25,181 nucleotides of DNA from a bacterium (GTDB lineage: Bacteria; Spirochaetota; Spirochaetia; JABEVK01), in assembly GCA_021781625.1 (NCBI GenBank), contig JAJXWL010000009.1, positions 1 through 25,181 of the forward strand, in the 5' to 3' direction. The position numbers and the translations under genes were made by a program. The notes beneath the pieces were generated by a model. That model did not search any database. It saw only the letters and a program-made list of their open reading frames with translations, and was not told the origin of the DNA. Of the stretch, positions 1-6,896 are shown piece after piece; position 1 is the stretch's first letter, and the number at the start of each line of letters is the position of its first letter.

Positions 1-2
1 TC

Positions 3-746
3 GAAGACCCAACTTTTTTGGTCAAAGAAAACAAAGAAACCGGTCAGACTCTGATTTCTGGGATGGGAGAACTTCACCTTGATGTTCTGGTAACTCGTAT
101 TACGAAGGAATTCCGCGTGGAAGCCCGCGTGGGGAACCCCCAAGTTTCGTACCGTGAAACAGTAACTGCCCCGGTTAGTCATGAAGAAATTTACGAGCGA
201 ACCTTGGCGGGAAAAGAACACCGGGCCCAAATTACTCTCGCAGTAGAACCGGCCTCCCGAGGCGAAGGCAATAGCTTTACCTCGAAGGTTTCAAAATCCG
301 TGTTGCCTGAGGTCTATCAAGAAGCTGTTTCTCGGGGGGTGCAAGCCGCCTTCAGCTCCGGTGTCTTGTTCGGTTATCCGCTCATCGATGTCAAAGTCAC
401 GTTAATCTCCGCACGCTATGATGAGCTCACAGCTTCAGAGTTAGCGTTTGAGGCGGCGGGTTCCCTGGGTTTTGATAACGCGGCCCGACAAGCGTCTCCC
501 GTTCAAATGGAGCCTGTTATGAAAGTTGTGGTACTTACCCCGCATGATTTTGTGGGAGAAGTCATAAACCATCTCACGCAAAAAGGTGGGATCGTGCTTT
601 CGATGGACAGTCACCCTGGTCGTGAGGCGGTGAATGCCGAGGTTCCTCTTATAAAAATGTTCGGGTTCACCACCGGACTACGAAGTATGACGCAAGGTCG
701 CGGCACCTTCACCATGGAGTTCAGCCATTTCTCACCCAAACTCTGA
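3..746 (+). CDS. Elongation factor G, C-terminal part (5' truncated by window edge)
   Basis: This is the last 247 residues of an EF-G-family translational GTPase; the GTPase domain lies outside the window. The reading frame is open from base 3 (EDPTFLVKENKETGQT). The visible part runs from the domain III motif SGMGELHLDVL, through domain IV (GVQAAFSSGVLFGYPLIDVKV), to domain V (EPVMKVVVLTPHDFVGEVINHL and MFGFTTGLRSMTQGRGTFTMEF). EF-G catalyses ribosomal translocation and, with RRF, ribosome recycling in the cytoplasm. At the tip of domain IV, translocating EF-Gs have a conserved His in a YHDVDSSE-like loop. Here the loop reads RYDELTASE, with Asp in place of that His. Spirochaetes carry two EF-Gs (spdEFG1/spdEFG2), one specialised for recycling, so I infer this may be the second paralogue. 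The stop TGA overlaps the start region of the downstream methyltransferase gene. Family certain, subtype uncertain. Confidence 0.93.
   Translation, partial: EDPTFLVKENKETGQTLISGMGELHLDVLVTRITKEFRVEARVGNPQVSYRETVTAPVSHEEIYERTLAGKEHRAQITLAVEPASRGEGNSFTSKVSKSVLPEVYQEAVSRGVQAAFSSGVLFGYPLIDVKVTLISARYDELTASELAFEAAGSLGFDNAARQASPVQMEPVMKVVVLTPHDFVGEVINHLTQKGGIVLSMDSHPGREAVNAEVPLIKMFGFTTGLRSMTQGRGTFTMEFSHFSPKL
716..729 (+). promoter_or_regulatory. Shine-Dalgarno GGAG and ATT start codon of the rlmD-like gene
   Basis: GGAG at 716-719 is followed by a 7-nt spacer and ATT at 727-729, in frame with the TRAM domain. No ATG, GTG or TTG lies in this frame between the upstream stop (TGA 688-690) and GTG 874. 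AUU initiation is known in bacteria (infC is the classic case). The site lies inside the EF-G coding region, so translation may also be coupled to EF-G termination at 744-746. Confidence 0.5.
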
Positions 747-1881
747 GGTTTTACAAGGAACGGTTGAAAAAATCGTCTCGGGTGGTGCAGGACTTCTGCG
801 CACCCCATCAGGCGTAGTTTTTGTTCCCGAGGTTCTGCCTGGTGAAAAAATTGCCTTCCGCGTAGAACAAAAAGTGCGCGGTGTGCTTTGGGGCTCCGTC
901 CAAGATATCCTTGAGTCATCACCCTTACGAGTCAAGCCGGCCTGCCTCCACTATGATCTGTGTGGGGGCTGTGATTTTATGTATGCCACCATTGAGGCTC
1001 AGCATCAGCTGAAAGCCTCTTTGGTTCGCGAGGCTTTTCGTCGTTTGGCCAAGGTTGACTTAGAAAATCTCGGCTTTTCGTCTGGAGAGCCTTGGCATTA
1101 TCGGTCGAGGATTCAGCTACATAAAGAAGGCAACCTCACCGGTTTTAAAGCCCGAGCTTCTCACCGGGTGGTGCCTGTAGCAGATTGTCCCATTGTTGAT
1201 AAGGAACTTTTGCCGCTGTTAGCTCAGCCCCCCAGCGATGAGGTCCGTGAAAGCCTAGCACAGCTTCCTGATGGTCGTTGGAATGCCGTAGCGAGCGAGG
1301 GTTGGCGCCTAGAGGGCCACGATAAATCCGCTACGGTCAACGTCAGGGGTAAACGCCTTACGTTATCACTATCTGGCTTTTTTCAAAGCAATCTTGATTT
1401 GCTTCCCAAGCTCATTGACTACGTCGTTTCGTCATTTACCCCAAAGGACACAGGTGGTACTGTTGCCGATTTGTATTGTGGGGCAGGTCTTTTTGGCGCT
1501 TTTTTGGCAGATCATTTTGATCGAGTCATTGGTGTAGAAGAAAACACCTCGGCTCTAGCCTTAGCCCGTTTGAATGTTGTTGGACCTTTGCACGAGTTTC
1601 ATGCCATCCGAGTCGAAAATTGGCTAGCCCACTCGGGAAAACAACTGCTTGATGTTGTAGTTGACCCACCCCGTACAGGGTTATCCCCGGTCGTCCGTGA
1701 GGCCCTTGTCAAACGACGACCGCGACAATTAGTTTATGTTTCTTGCAATCCTGACACTTTAGCCCGTGATACAGGGTACTTTCTTGCTCACGGCTACCGG
1801 CTTAAGGATGCTCATGCGTTTGATTTTTACCCTCAGACGACACACATTGAAGCCGCCGTGAGGCTTGTGTATGAGGGATAG
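727..1881 (+). CDS. rlmD: 23S rRNA uracil-C5 methyltransferase, RlmD/RumA-like (TRAM + FeS + SAM), probable ATT start
   Basis: This is a SAM-dependent RNA m5U methyltransferase of the RlmD/TrmA family (COG2265). Numbered from ATT 727 it has 384 residues: an N-terminal TRAM domain (GTVEKIVSGGAGLL, PEVLPGEKI); an FeS ligand set C73-x5-C79-x2-C82 with C154 as probable fourth ligand; the SAM motif VADLYCGAGLFG at about 246-257; VVDPPRTGLS at about 311; the catalytic Cys340 in VSCNP; and a C-terminal QTTHIEAAVRL. The FeS cysteines favour RlmD over TrmA, but the exact uridine target cannot be read from sequence. The first canonical start is GTG 874, which would delete the whole TRAM domain. The frame is open back to base 691 with no ATG, GTG or TTG. 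ATT 727 has GGAG at 716-719, 7 nt upstream, and is my preferred start. The gene overlaps the EF-G 3' end and the following gene. Family certain, start uncertain. Confidence 0.88.
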   Translation: MSHPNSEVLQGTVEKIVSGGAGLLRTPSGVVFVPEVLPGEKIAFRVEQKVRGVLWGSVQDILESSPLRVKPACLHYDLCGGCDFMYATIEAQHQLKASLVREAFRRLAKVDLENLGFSSGEPWHYRSRIQLHKEGNLTGFKARASHRVVPVADCPIVDKELLPLLAQPPSDEVRESLAQLPDGRWNAVASEGWRLEGHDKSATVNVRGKRLTLSLSGFFQSNLDLLPKLIDYVVSSFTPKDTGGTVADLYCGAGLFGAFLADHFDRVIGVEENTSALALARLNVVGPLHEFHAIRVENWLAHSGKQLLDVVVDPPRTGLSPVVREALVKRRPRQLVYVSCNPDTLARDTGYFLAHGYRLKDAHAFDFYPQTTHIEAAVRLVYEG

Positions 1882-3631
1882 AATTTCTTTACGACGTAGA
1901 GCCAGCCCAGCACTCAGTGCTCTACTTATAAATGTCCTCGTACCGGTGTTTTTTCTTGCACTGCCAACCCCAACAACCCTAACGGCGCACGGGCTAAGCA
2001 TTCCCTTGGCGGGCCGTCTTGTCGGTGGGGCAACCCAGGTTGGTACAGGCTTATTAATTCCCTGTGAAGACGAGACTTTAACCTACCTGGACGCCCAGGG
2101 CAAAAAGATCGCTAGCTGGACACCCTACGAGCGGTTTGCCGGTTGGGTCTCGCTAGGAAAAGACGGAATATGCGTGATTCCCCTGCTGTCAGGAAAAGTT
2201 ACAGCCCTCGAGTTAGACGCCAAACGGATTACCGTTTTGGCACAGACGTCACGGCCGTCAACGCCCGCCTTTTCGCCCGTTGCCGGTGACGCAGGACGCT
2301 GGTTGCTTGGCTGGCGCGACGGCTGGGTTGCCGTCTGGTCGCCTAAAGCGAGCTTTAAGATTGACGTTCCGTTGGGCTCTCAACCCCTGGCAGCCTTGTA
2401 TGACCCCGAAGAAGGGTTTTGGATTCGTACTCCCCACAGCTTAATCCTGGTCCGTATCGACGGCAGTTTGACCCGCTGGGGTGGTCTTGACCCCGATAAG
2501 AAAGTTCCGTCTTCTCCTCAAGGTTGGTTTTTGGTCCAAGACCAGCAGGGAATCCTTTGGTCTGGCGGTCCCAACGGCCTCAGTGTGTTCAACCCAGCCA
2601 CTGGGAAGTATCGTCAGGTAGAAGCTTCAGACCCCATTCTGGGACTCACCCTAGGAGCCGACGACGGGCCGGTAGTTCTTGAAGCAAAAAGGGTTCTAAC
2701 CCTCGATGCTGACGGTTCCGTAAGAGGCACGCTCAATCTTCCTTCGAAGGGTGAAGCGGGGCCAATTCTCGACAACCGGGGGGGACTGTATATCTATACC
2801 GAGCGTGGCTTACTCTTGGCTCGTGGTTCGCGGCTTTTGGCATTTTGGCCAGACCCCTATGGCGGTACCGCACCACTTTTGACCAGCGATGGCACCCTGG
2901 TATGGGTAGGCGCAGACTGGCAGTTAAGGACCCTTACACACCGAGCCCCACCTTATCTGAGCTGGAGCCAACCGGGATCCGATCCAGAGCATTCCGGTTC
3001 TTCGCATCGTCCGGCGTCTTATGCCTCGCTACTCAGAGTTTGGAAAGCTGACCCCAGCTACCAAGTGTTTGAAGCGCTTTTAGCGCATGGGACAAGAAGT
3101 GCTCAGAATTCTGTCCTCACCACCCTAGAAAGGCAGGCATCGCGAGGCGATCTTCGGGCTCGCTGGCCCTTCGTCAATGTCATACTTCTTCAAATTGCTC
3201 GCGCTGGCGTTTCTGATGTCAACCTCGATCAAGGACGTATTCAGAATAACTGGCCTGACCTTCGTCTTCGTGCCTACCAACTTTTGGCCAGGACGGCCGA
3301 ACCCGAAGATAAAAAAGTGCTTTATTCGTTGCTTCAACGGGAATATGAGCCCATGGTTCAAGACGAAGGTCTACTTGCCTTAGCTCACTCGGGCTTAGAC
3401 CCTGATGGCCGAGTTACCCAATTGTTTATTCAACTGCAACAAAACCGTCCCGAAGACGCCGTGTTGGCTAAAACCTTGCTCGAAGCCGCCCAACACCTTT
3501 GGGAAGTCAGCGGACCAGAGGCTCCACCGGAACTTGGGAACTTGGTCGAAAAGCTCTATACAGGTGCTTACCCCAAAGTTTTGCGCGTTGAAGCCGAAAA
3601 ACTCTTTCAAAAGATGCTGGGTACACCTTAG
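1871..3631 (+). CDS. Exported beta-propeller (PQQ/WD-like) protein with HEAT-like C-terminal region, function unknown
   Basis: A 586-residue protein I cannot assign to a named family. The N-terminus is basic (RDRISLRRR), followed by a hydrophobic stretch (ALLINVLVPVFFLALP). This looks like a signal peptide or membrane anchor, so the protein is probably periplasmic. Residues about 45-360 contain repeated short beta-strand units with Gly-Trp or Asp-Gly turns (GWRDGWVAVW, GWFLVQDQQGILWSGGPNGLSVF, DNRGGLYIYT, TSDGTLVWVG), typical of a PQQ/WD-like propeller. The C-terminal 200 residues look alpha-helical with HEAT-like repeats (DLRLRAYQLLA, MVQDEGLLALAHSG, VLRVEAEKLFQKML). ATG 1871 is chosen because GAGG at 1860-1863 lies 7 nt upstream; a TTG six bases earlier is less likely. 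The start overlaps the rlmD stop by 11 nt (ATGAGGGATAG), implying co-translation. Role unknown; a scaffold or sensor is possible. Confidence 0.8.
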   Translation: MRDRISLRRRASPALSALLINVLVPVFFLALPTPTTLTAHGLSIPLAGRLVGGATQVGTGLLIPCEDETLTYLDAQGKKIASWTPYERFAGWVSLGKDGICVIPLLSGKVTALELDAKRITVLAQTSRPSTPAFSPVAGDAGRWLLGWRDGWVAVWSPKASFKIDVPLGSQPLAALYDPEEGFWIRTPHSLILVRIDGSLTRWGGLDPDKKVPSSPQGWFLVQDQQGILWSGGPNGLSVFNPATGKYRQVEASDPILGLTLGADDGPVVLEAKRVLTLDADGSVRGTLNLPSKGEAGPILDNRGGLYIYTERGLLLARGSRLLAFWPDPYGGTAPLLTSDGTLVWVGADWQLRTLTHRAPPYLSWSQPGSDPEHSGSSHRPASYASLLRVWKADPSYQVFEALLAHGTRSAQNSVLTTLERQASRGDLRARWPFVNVILLQIARAGVSDVNLDQGRIQNNWPDLRLRAYQLLARTAEPEDKKVLYSLLQREYEPMVQDEGLLALAHSGLDPDGRVTQLFIQLQQNRPEDAVLAKTLLEAAQHLWEVSGPEAPPELGNLVEKLYTGAYPKVLRVEAEKLFQKMLGTP

Positions 3632-3642
3632 AATATAAGGCA

Positions 3643-3656
3643 AGGAGACTGACTTG
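3643..3656 (+). promoter_or_regulatory. Shine-Dalgarno AGGAG and TTG start of the GHKL ATPase gene
   Basis: AGGAG at 3643-3647 lies 6 nt upstream of TTG 3654. There is no in-frame ATG before the conserved N-terminal region, so this strong site fixes a TTG start. Confidence 0.7.
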
Positions 3657-4166
3657 CCACGACTTCAAAAGCCCGATTGCTTGCTCAACGCTTTTATTTT
3701 TAAGGAATGGGAATTTGTTTCCGCAACGCGTAAATACCTCGGCGACTTAATCCTGGGGATCTACAAAGACAAAAAGGATTATCAACTGTACGCCGAGAAG
3801 CTGGCGACTGCCAGCTCCGAACTCATCGAGAACGCGTATAAGTACTCTCCCCAAGACACCGACTTTCAAATTATTTTGCAAAAGTCGGATGACGAAATTG
3901 TTCTTGAAGTTCGCAACTATGTTCAAGGAAACGCTCAGGCTACCTTGAAAGCGATTCAGAACGAGATTGAACTGGTCTACGGAGATCCTGATCCCCGTGA
4001 GGCCTTTAAGAAAAAGGTTTTAGCCTCTCTATCAGATCCCGGCGGTAAATCGATGCTCGGCTACGCAAAAATCCGTTTAGAGACCGGTGGTATCATCAGC
4101 GCTGAACTCGAAGACCAGCTATTGCTGATTACTGTCGTATTTCCGCTTGATCCGACCCTACAATAA
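3654..4166 (+). CDS. Small GHKL/histidine-kinase-like ATPase domain protein
   Basis: A 170-residue cytoplasmic protein with no signal or membrane segment. The N-box SSELIENAYKYSP (residues 54-66, with E56 and N60 placed as in HATPase_c proteins) and a later Gly-rich segment (DPGGKSMLGYAKI, about 126-138, then LETGG) resemble the ATP-binding Bergerat fold. It has no HisKA, transmembrane or receiver region. It therefore fits stand-alone regulatory ATPases, either RsbW/SpoIIAB-like anti-sigma kinases or the DUF6272/SiaB-like group, better than a full sensor kinase. The start is TTG 3654, preceded by AGGAG at 3643-3647 with a 6-nt spacer. It lies 22 nt after the propeller/HEAT gene and is probably in the same operon. 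Its 3' end overlaps the convergent WD40-like gene by 38 bp. No partner anti-anti-sigma gene is visible nearby. The fold is likely; the specific role is unknown. Confidence 0.75.
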   Translation: MPRLQKPDCLLNAFIFKEWEFVSATRKYLGDLILGIYKDKKDYQLYAEKLATASSELIENAYKYSPQDTDFQIILQKSDDEIVLEVRNYVQGNAQATLKAIQNEIELVYGDPDPREAFKKKVLASLSDPGGKSMLGYAKIRLETGGIISAELEDQLLLITVVFPLDPTLQ

Positions 4167-6846
4167 CCGTTCCGCCCCGGCAGTAGGTCACAAATCGGAG
4201 GCCCTCAGCGCCATCCTCCTGGGGAAAGGCCAGATACTCAACAATGCCGGGAACGTCGATTTTGCCCAGGGGTTCGCCGTCGGGAAGCCTCCAGCGTCGA
4301 ATTCCTTGGTCTTCTCCAGCGGTCCACAACTCATCGCCCTCCGGAGTCATCGTCATCATCGTCAGCGGACGTTTATGGTTACCTAGCCATTGAAATTCAG
4401 AAATTCCCCCACGAGCAACCAAGCCCGGTCGCTTGCCTTTGGTTAACACACCGATGTTCCTTGTGCCACCGACAAAGCCTCTGACGACATCGCCCTGTTC
4501 CCAAAGCGTTTGAAGGCGTGTAGCGTTTTCGACATCCCAGACAGCAAGTCTACCATTGCCTTCGGCGAGCCAAAGCCGCTCGTCCCCCCAAAATACCGCG
4601 GCAACACCACGAGTAGGTTCAAATTCCGTAACCGCTCTACCCGTTTTTGCGTCAAGAACTAAGCAGGGTAAGCCTCGGGGTCCCCAGACAGCCACCCAGG
4701 ATTCGGTCCAGCTGACCCCCGACACTGGCCCTTTTCCCCAATTATACAGTCGTATTGCTTCGCCAGAAGTCATCTCGACCTGATAAAAACTACCCGCCCG
4801 TGTCGCCACCTGCAGGACGTCGCCTGCACCTGACAGGGCTACCGGGACTTCGGGCAAGGTTACCTGCCAAGCATCAGCCAAGCTGTCTTCAGAAAATGCA
4901 AAAACCTTTCCAGCCCAATCGCTTACGACCAACCAGCCCTTCCAGACGGCCCAGGCTGTCAACGCCGCCCCGACTTCTAGCAACAACCTTCGTTGGCCAG
5001 AGCGTTCTAAGCTTAACTGGAACGGCGAAAAAGCGACGACACCTTTTCCCCAAGCTTTCCACCCCCAAACTGGTTCAGCTCCCCAAGCCTTCAAACGTGG
5101 TGTTTTGCCCCAAGTGACGATACGAATACTACCATCTAAGCCCCCAGCTGCCCATTCGCGTTGCTTGCCATGATCTTGCAAAACAACGGGCCAATCACTC
5201 CATCCCCAAAGCCGCTGCTCCGCCACAACACAACCTCGCGCTTCCCCAACGAGAACAACACCGTCGGCTCTCAAGGCTACTGCCGTAGGGTTGTTGACGG
5301 TCTGACTTGTCCATTGCGCTCTTTCTAGGTCGCCAACTTCGCAGCTCTCGGGGCCAGCCAAGACAATTTTCTTTCCTGATACTGCCCCTAAAGTCACCTT
5401 GGTAAGGAGCCTCTCGTGTAGTGACTGCCAGCCCCTGTTTGCCTTCCAGTGTAAAAGTTGTCCGTCTTCGCTGACGCTAATTAAATGGTCTGAGGCCGCT
5501 AAAACCACTGACACTGCACTCCGATGAGCTTTGACCGTGCCAGACTCTAAACTAGAAGTCGAGCCCACACCAACGCCAGGGTCTGAATCTAACCAGCGAG
5601 CCAACCGGCCATCCTGCCCACCCAGCACCAAACCCCACTCCTCAGACCAGGTCCCCTGTGTCCAACGGCCCGAATCAAGGGCTCCAAGACGGCGGGGCAA
5701 GGCCTCTCGGTGATGCCAAAACCAGATATCCCCCTCCAAGGTCCAAGACCAAACCCCTTGTTTACCACTGGCAAGACCCGCCCAAACCGGTACGGGAGCC
5801 TCCTGAGGCGGTGCACCATCCCAAGAGGATTGACCCGTTTGCCGTAAGCGGTACCAAGCGAACGGGCCACTTTTTTGGGCTTCTCCTTGGGCAGACCAGA
5901 CACCATCGGCAAAAACGGCCCGCAAAACATGAAACGTCCCAGGGCACACGTGCTGTTGTAAAGGAGTCTTCCAAACGGCGGTGCCATCCTCGTGTACCCA
6001 TGTCCAACCCTCTTGAAACGGAGCAAGGGCACGCACACTACTAAACGGTATTTCAGGTGGTATCACCTCTTGACTGGAGAATTGTCGAGCTTGCTTTGGG
6101 GTTGCGGAAGGTACCGTTGCAGAAGGTACCAAAGCAAGTTCTTGCTGGGAAGCGGGCTTAGGTGCGAAAGAAGAGCCCAAGAGAGCCTGGCACCAAGCTT
6201 TCAGCGGCTCTCGATTCCATAAAAACTCACGTAACGAAGGGGCAAGGGTTTCATAAAAGACGGCAAAGTCTGCTAAATCGGTTGTCGTCGGGTTAAATGG
6301 TAAAGGATTTTTCTTTTCAGCAAAAAAAAGTCGTGACCAGCGAGCCAATTGAGGTACTTTTGCGGTAAGACCACTTTCGCCCGGCGGGGCTTCACCAAGG
6401 GGTTTTTCAGGAGCACCGGCAAAAAGGTCCCACAGCGGGAGGTGACGTGACGACTCAGAAGCTTCTAAGGCCTTACGGACATAAGGCAAAAGCACCTCAG
6501 CGCGGTGCCCAGGAGGACTTCGCAACGCCAAATATTCGGCGGCTTTAAAAACTGCCCCTTGCATCAAGCTTGAGTCAGAAAGCTTACCCCAGGGAAGAAC
6601 TTTCTGCCACGCCGCCATTGCTTGTTCGTGAAGACCTTGCCGATCCCACAAAATTCCGGAATTGACCCAGGCTCGTGCCACCTGGTACAGGTCTGCTGGG
6701 TTCACAACCAAAGGGTTCTCAACCTCGGTTTCGCGGACCTGTGCATACAAAAGCTCGGCCTCTTCGGTGCGACCTGACACTGCCAAACGCACAGCTTTGT
6801 CCATAAGACGTTCTAAGGGAGAGCGAGAAACTGGATTCGTTGACAT
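4129..6846 (-). CDS. Large cytoplasmic TPR-like / WD40-type beta-propeller protein, function unknown
   Basis: A 905-residue protein with no signal peptide or membrane segment. Residues about 1-130 are helical and TPR-like (DKAVRLAVSGRTEEAELLYAQV, WDRQGLHEQAMAAWQKVLP). About 215-265 is a Ser/Pro/Ala-rich linker containing a PSATV/PSATP duplication. The rest consists of many short beta-rich repeats ending in Trp (GQDGRLARWLDSD, SEDGQLLHWKANRGW, GNGRLAVWDVENATRLQTL, GEDQGIRRWRLPDGEPLGKI), typical of WD40 blades. There are probably enough for two propellers. Trp is unusually abundant. ATG 6846 is supported by GGAG 8 nt upstream. The gene is divergent from the parvulin gene across 50 bp and convergent with the ATPase gene, whose 3' end it overlaps by 38 bp. 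WD40 proteins are usually scaffolds, but no catalytic domain is visible here. The fold is confident; the function is unknown. Confidence 0.85.
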   Translation of the reverse strand: MSTNPVSRSPLERLMDKAVRLAVSGRTEEAELLYAQVRETEVENPLVVNPADLYQVARAWVNSGILWDRQGLHEQAMAAWQKVLPWGKLSDSSLMQGAVFKAAEYLALRSPPGHRAEVLLPYVRKALEASESSRHLPLWDLFAGAPEKPLGEAPPGESGLTAKVPQLARWSRLFFAEKKNPLPFNPTTTDLADFAVFYETLAPSLREFLWNREPLKAWCQALLGSSFAPKPASQQELALVPSATVPSATPKQARQFSSQEVIPPEIPFSSVRALAPFQEGWTWVHEDGTAVWKTPLQQHVCPGTFHVLRAVFADGVWSAQGEAQKSGPFAWYRLRQTGQSSWDGAPPQEAPVPVWAGLASGKQGVWSWTLEGDIWFWHHREALPRRLGALDSGRWTQGTWSEEWGLVLGGQDGRLARWLDSDPGVGVGSTSSLESGTVKAHRSAVSVVLAASDHLISVSEDGQLLHWKANRGWQSLHERLLTKVTLGAVSGKKIVLAGPESCEVGDLERAQWTSQTVNNPTAVALRADGVVLVGEARGCVVAEQRLWGWSDWPVVLQDHGKQREWAAGGLDGSIRIVTWGKTPRLKAWGAEPVWGWKAWGKGVVAFSPFQLSLERSGQRRLLLEVGAALTAWAVWKGWLVVSDWAGKVFAFSEDSLADAWQVTLPEVPVALSGAGDVLQVATRAGSFYQVEMTSGEAIRLYNWGKGPVSGVSWTESWVAVWGPRGLPCLVLDAKTGRAVTEFEPTRGVAAVFWGDERLWLAEGNGRLAVWDVENATRLQTLWEQGDVVRGFVGGTRNIGVLTKGKRPGLVARGGISEFQWLGNHKRPLTMMTMTPEGDELWTAGEDQGIRRWRLPDGEPLGKIDVPGIVEYLAFPQEDGAEGLRFVTYCRGGTVIVGSDQAEIRQ
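6090..6138. repeat. 15-bp tandem repeat enclosed by a 10-bp perfect inverted repeat, inside the WD40-type gene
   Basis: Units 6101-6115 and 6116-6130 (GTTGCGGAAGGTACC and GTTGCAGAAGGTACC) differ at one base. They encode PSATP and PSATV in the linker of the WD40-type protein. They sit inside perfect inverted arms CTTGCTTTGG (6090-6099) and CCAAAGCAAG (6129-6138), so the transcript could form a 10-bp stem. Confidence 0.8.
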
Positions 6847-6868
6847 GGCTTTGGCTCCGTGCTATTTT
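6840..6868 (+). promoter_or_regulatory. Promoter of the parvulin-DUF115 operon
   Basis: A perfect -35 TTGACA (6840-6845), a 17-bp spacer and -10 TATTTT (6863-6868, 4 of 6 consensus). Transcription would begin near 6875, giving a leader of about 22 nt that contains AAGGA at 6886-6890 before ATG 6897. The -35 overlaps the start codon of the divergent WD40-type gene. Confidence 0.65.
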
Positions 6869-6893
6869 TACACAAATTCTCGACCAAGGACAA
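6865..6893 (-). promoter_or_regulatory. Divergent promoter of the WD40-type gene
   Basis: On the minus strand, TTGTCC (6893-6888) and TAAAAA (6870-6865) are separated by 17 bp. Each matches 4 of 6 consensus bases. The -10 overlaps the -10 of the opposite promoter, and GGAG lies between it and ATG 6846. Confidence 0.45.
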
Positions 6894-6896
6894 ACC

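Noticed and set aside
738..748. Programmed +1 frameshift joining EF-G to the methyltransferase (CTC TGA resembles the prfB site)
   Set aside because: P-site repairing of CTC to TCT is poor and no prfB-like upstream spacing is clear; a new initiation at ATT 727 is simpler. Kept only as an alternative.
5589..6044. Long open frames on both strands within the WD40-type gene (about 130-150 codons)
   Set aside because: They overlap the high-quality 905-codon frame, show no domain features, and are expected shadows of GC-balanced coding DNA.
6840..6896. TTG 6840 as start of the parvulin gene
   Set aside because: It lies in the -35 box of the proposed promoter, and ATG 6897 has a good Shine-Dalgarno sequence.
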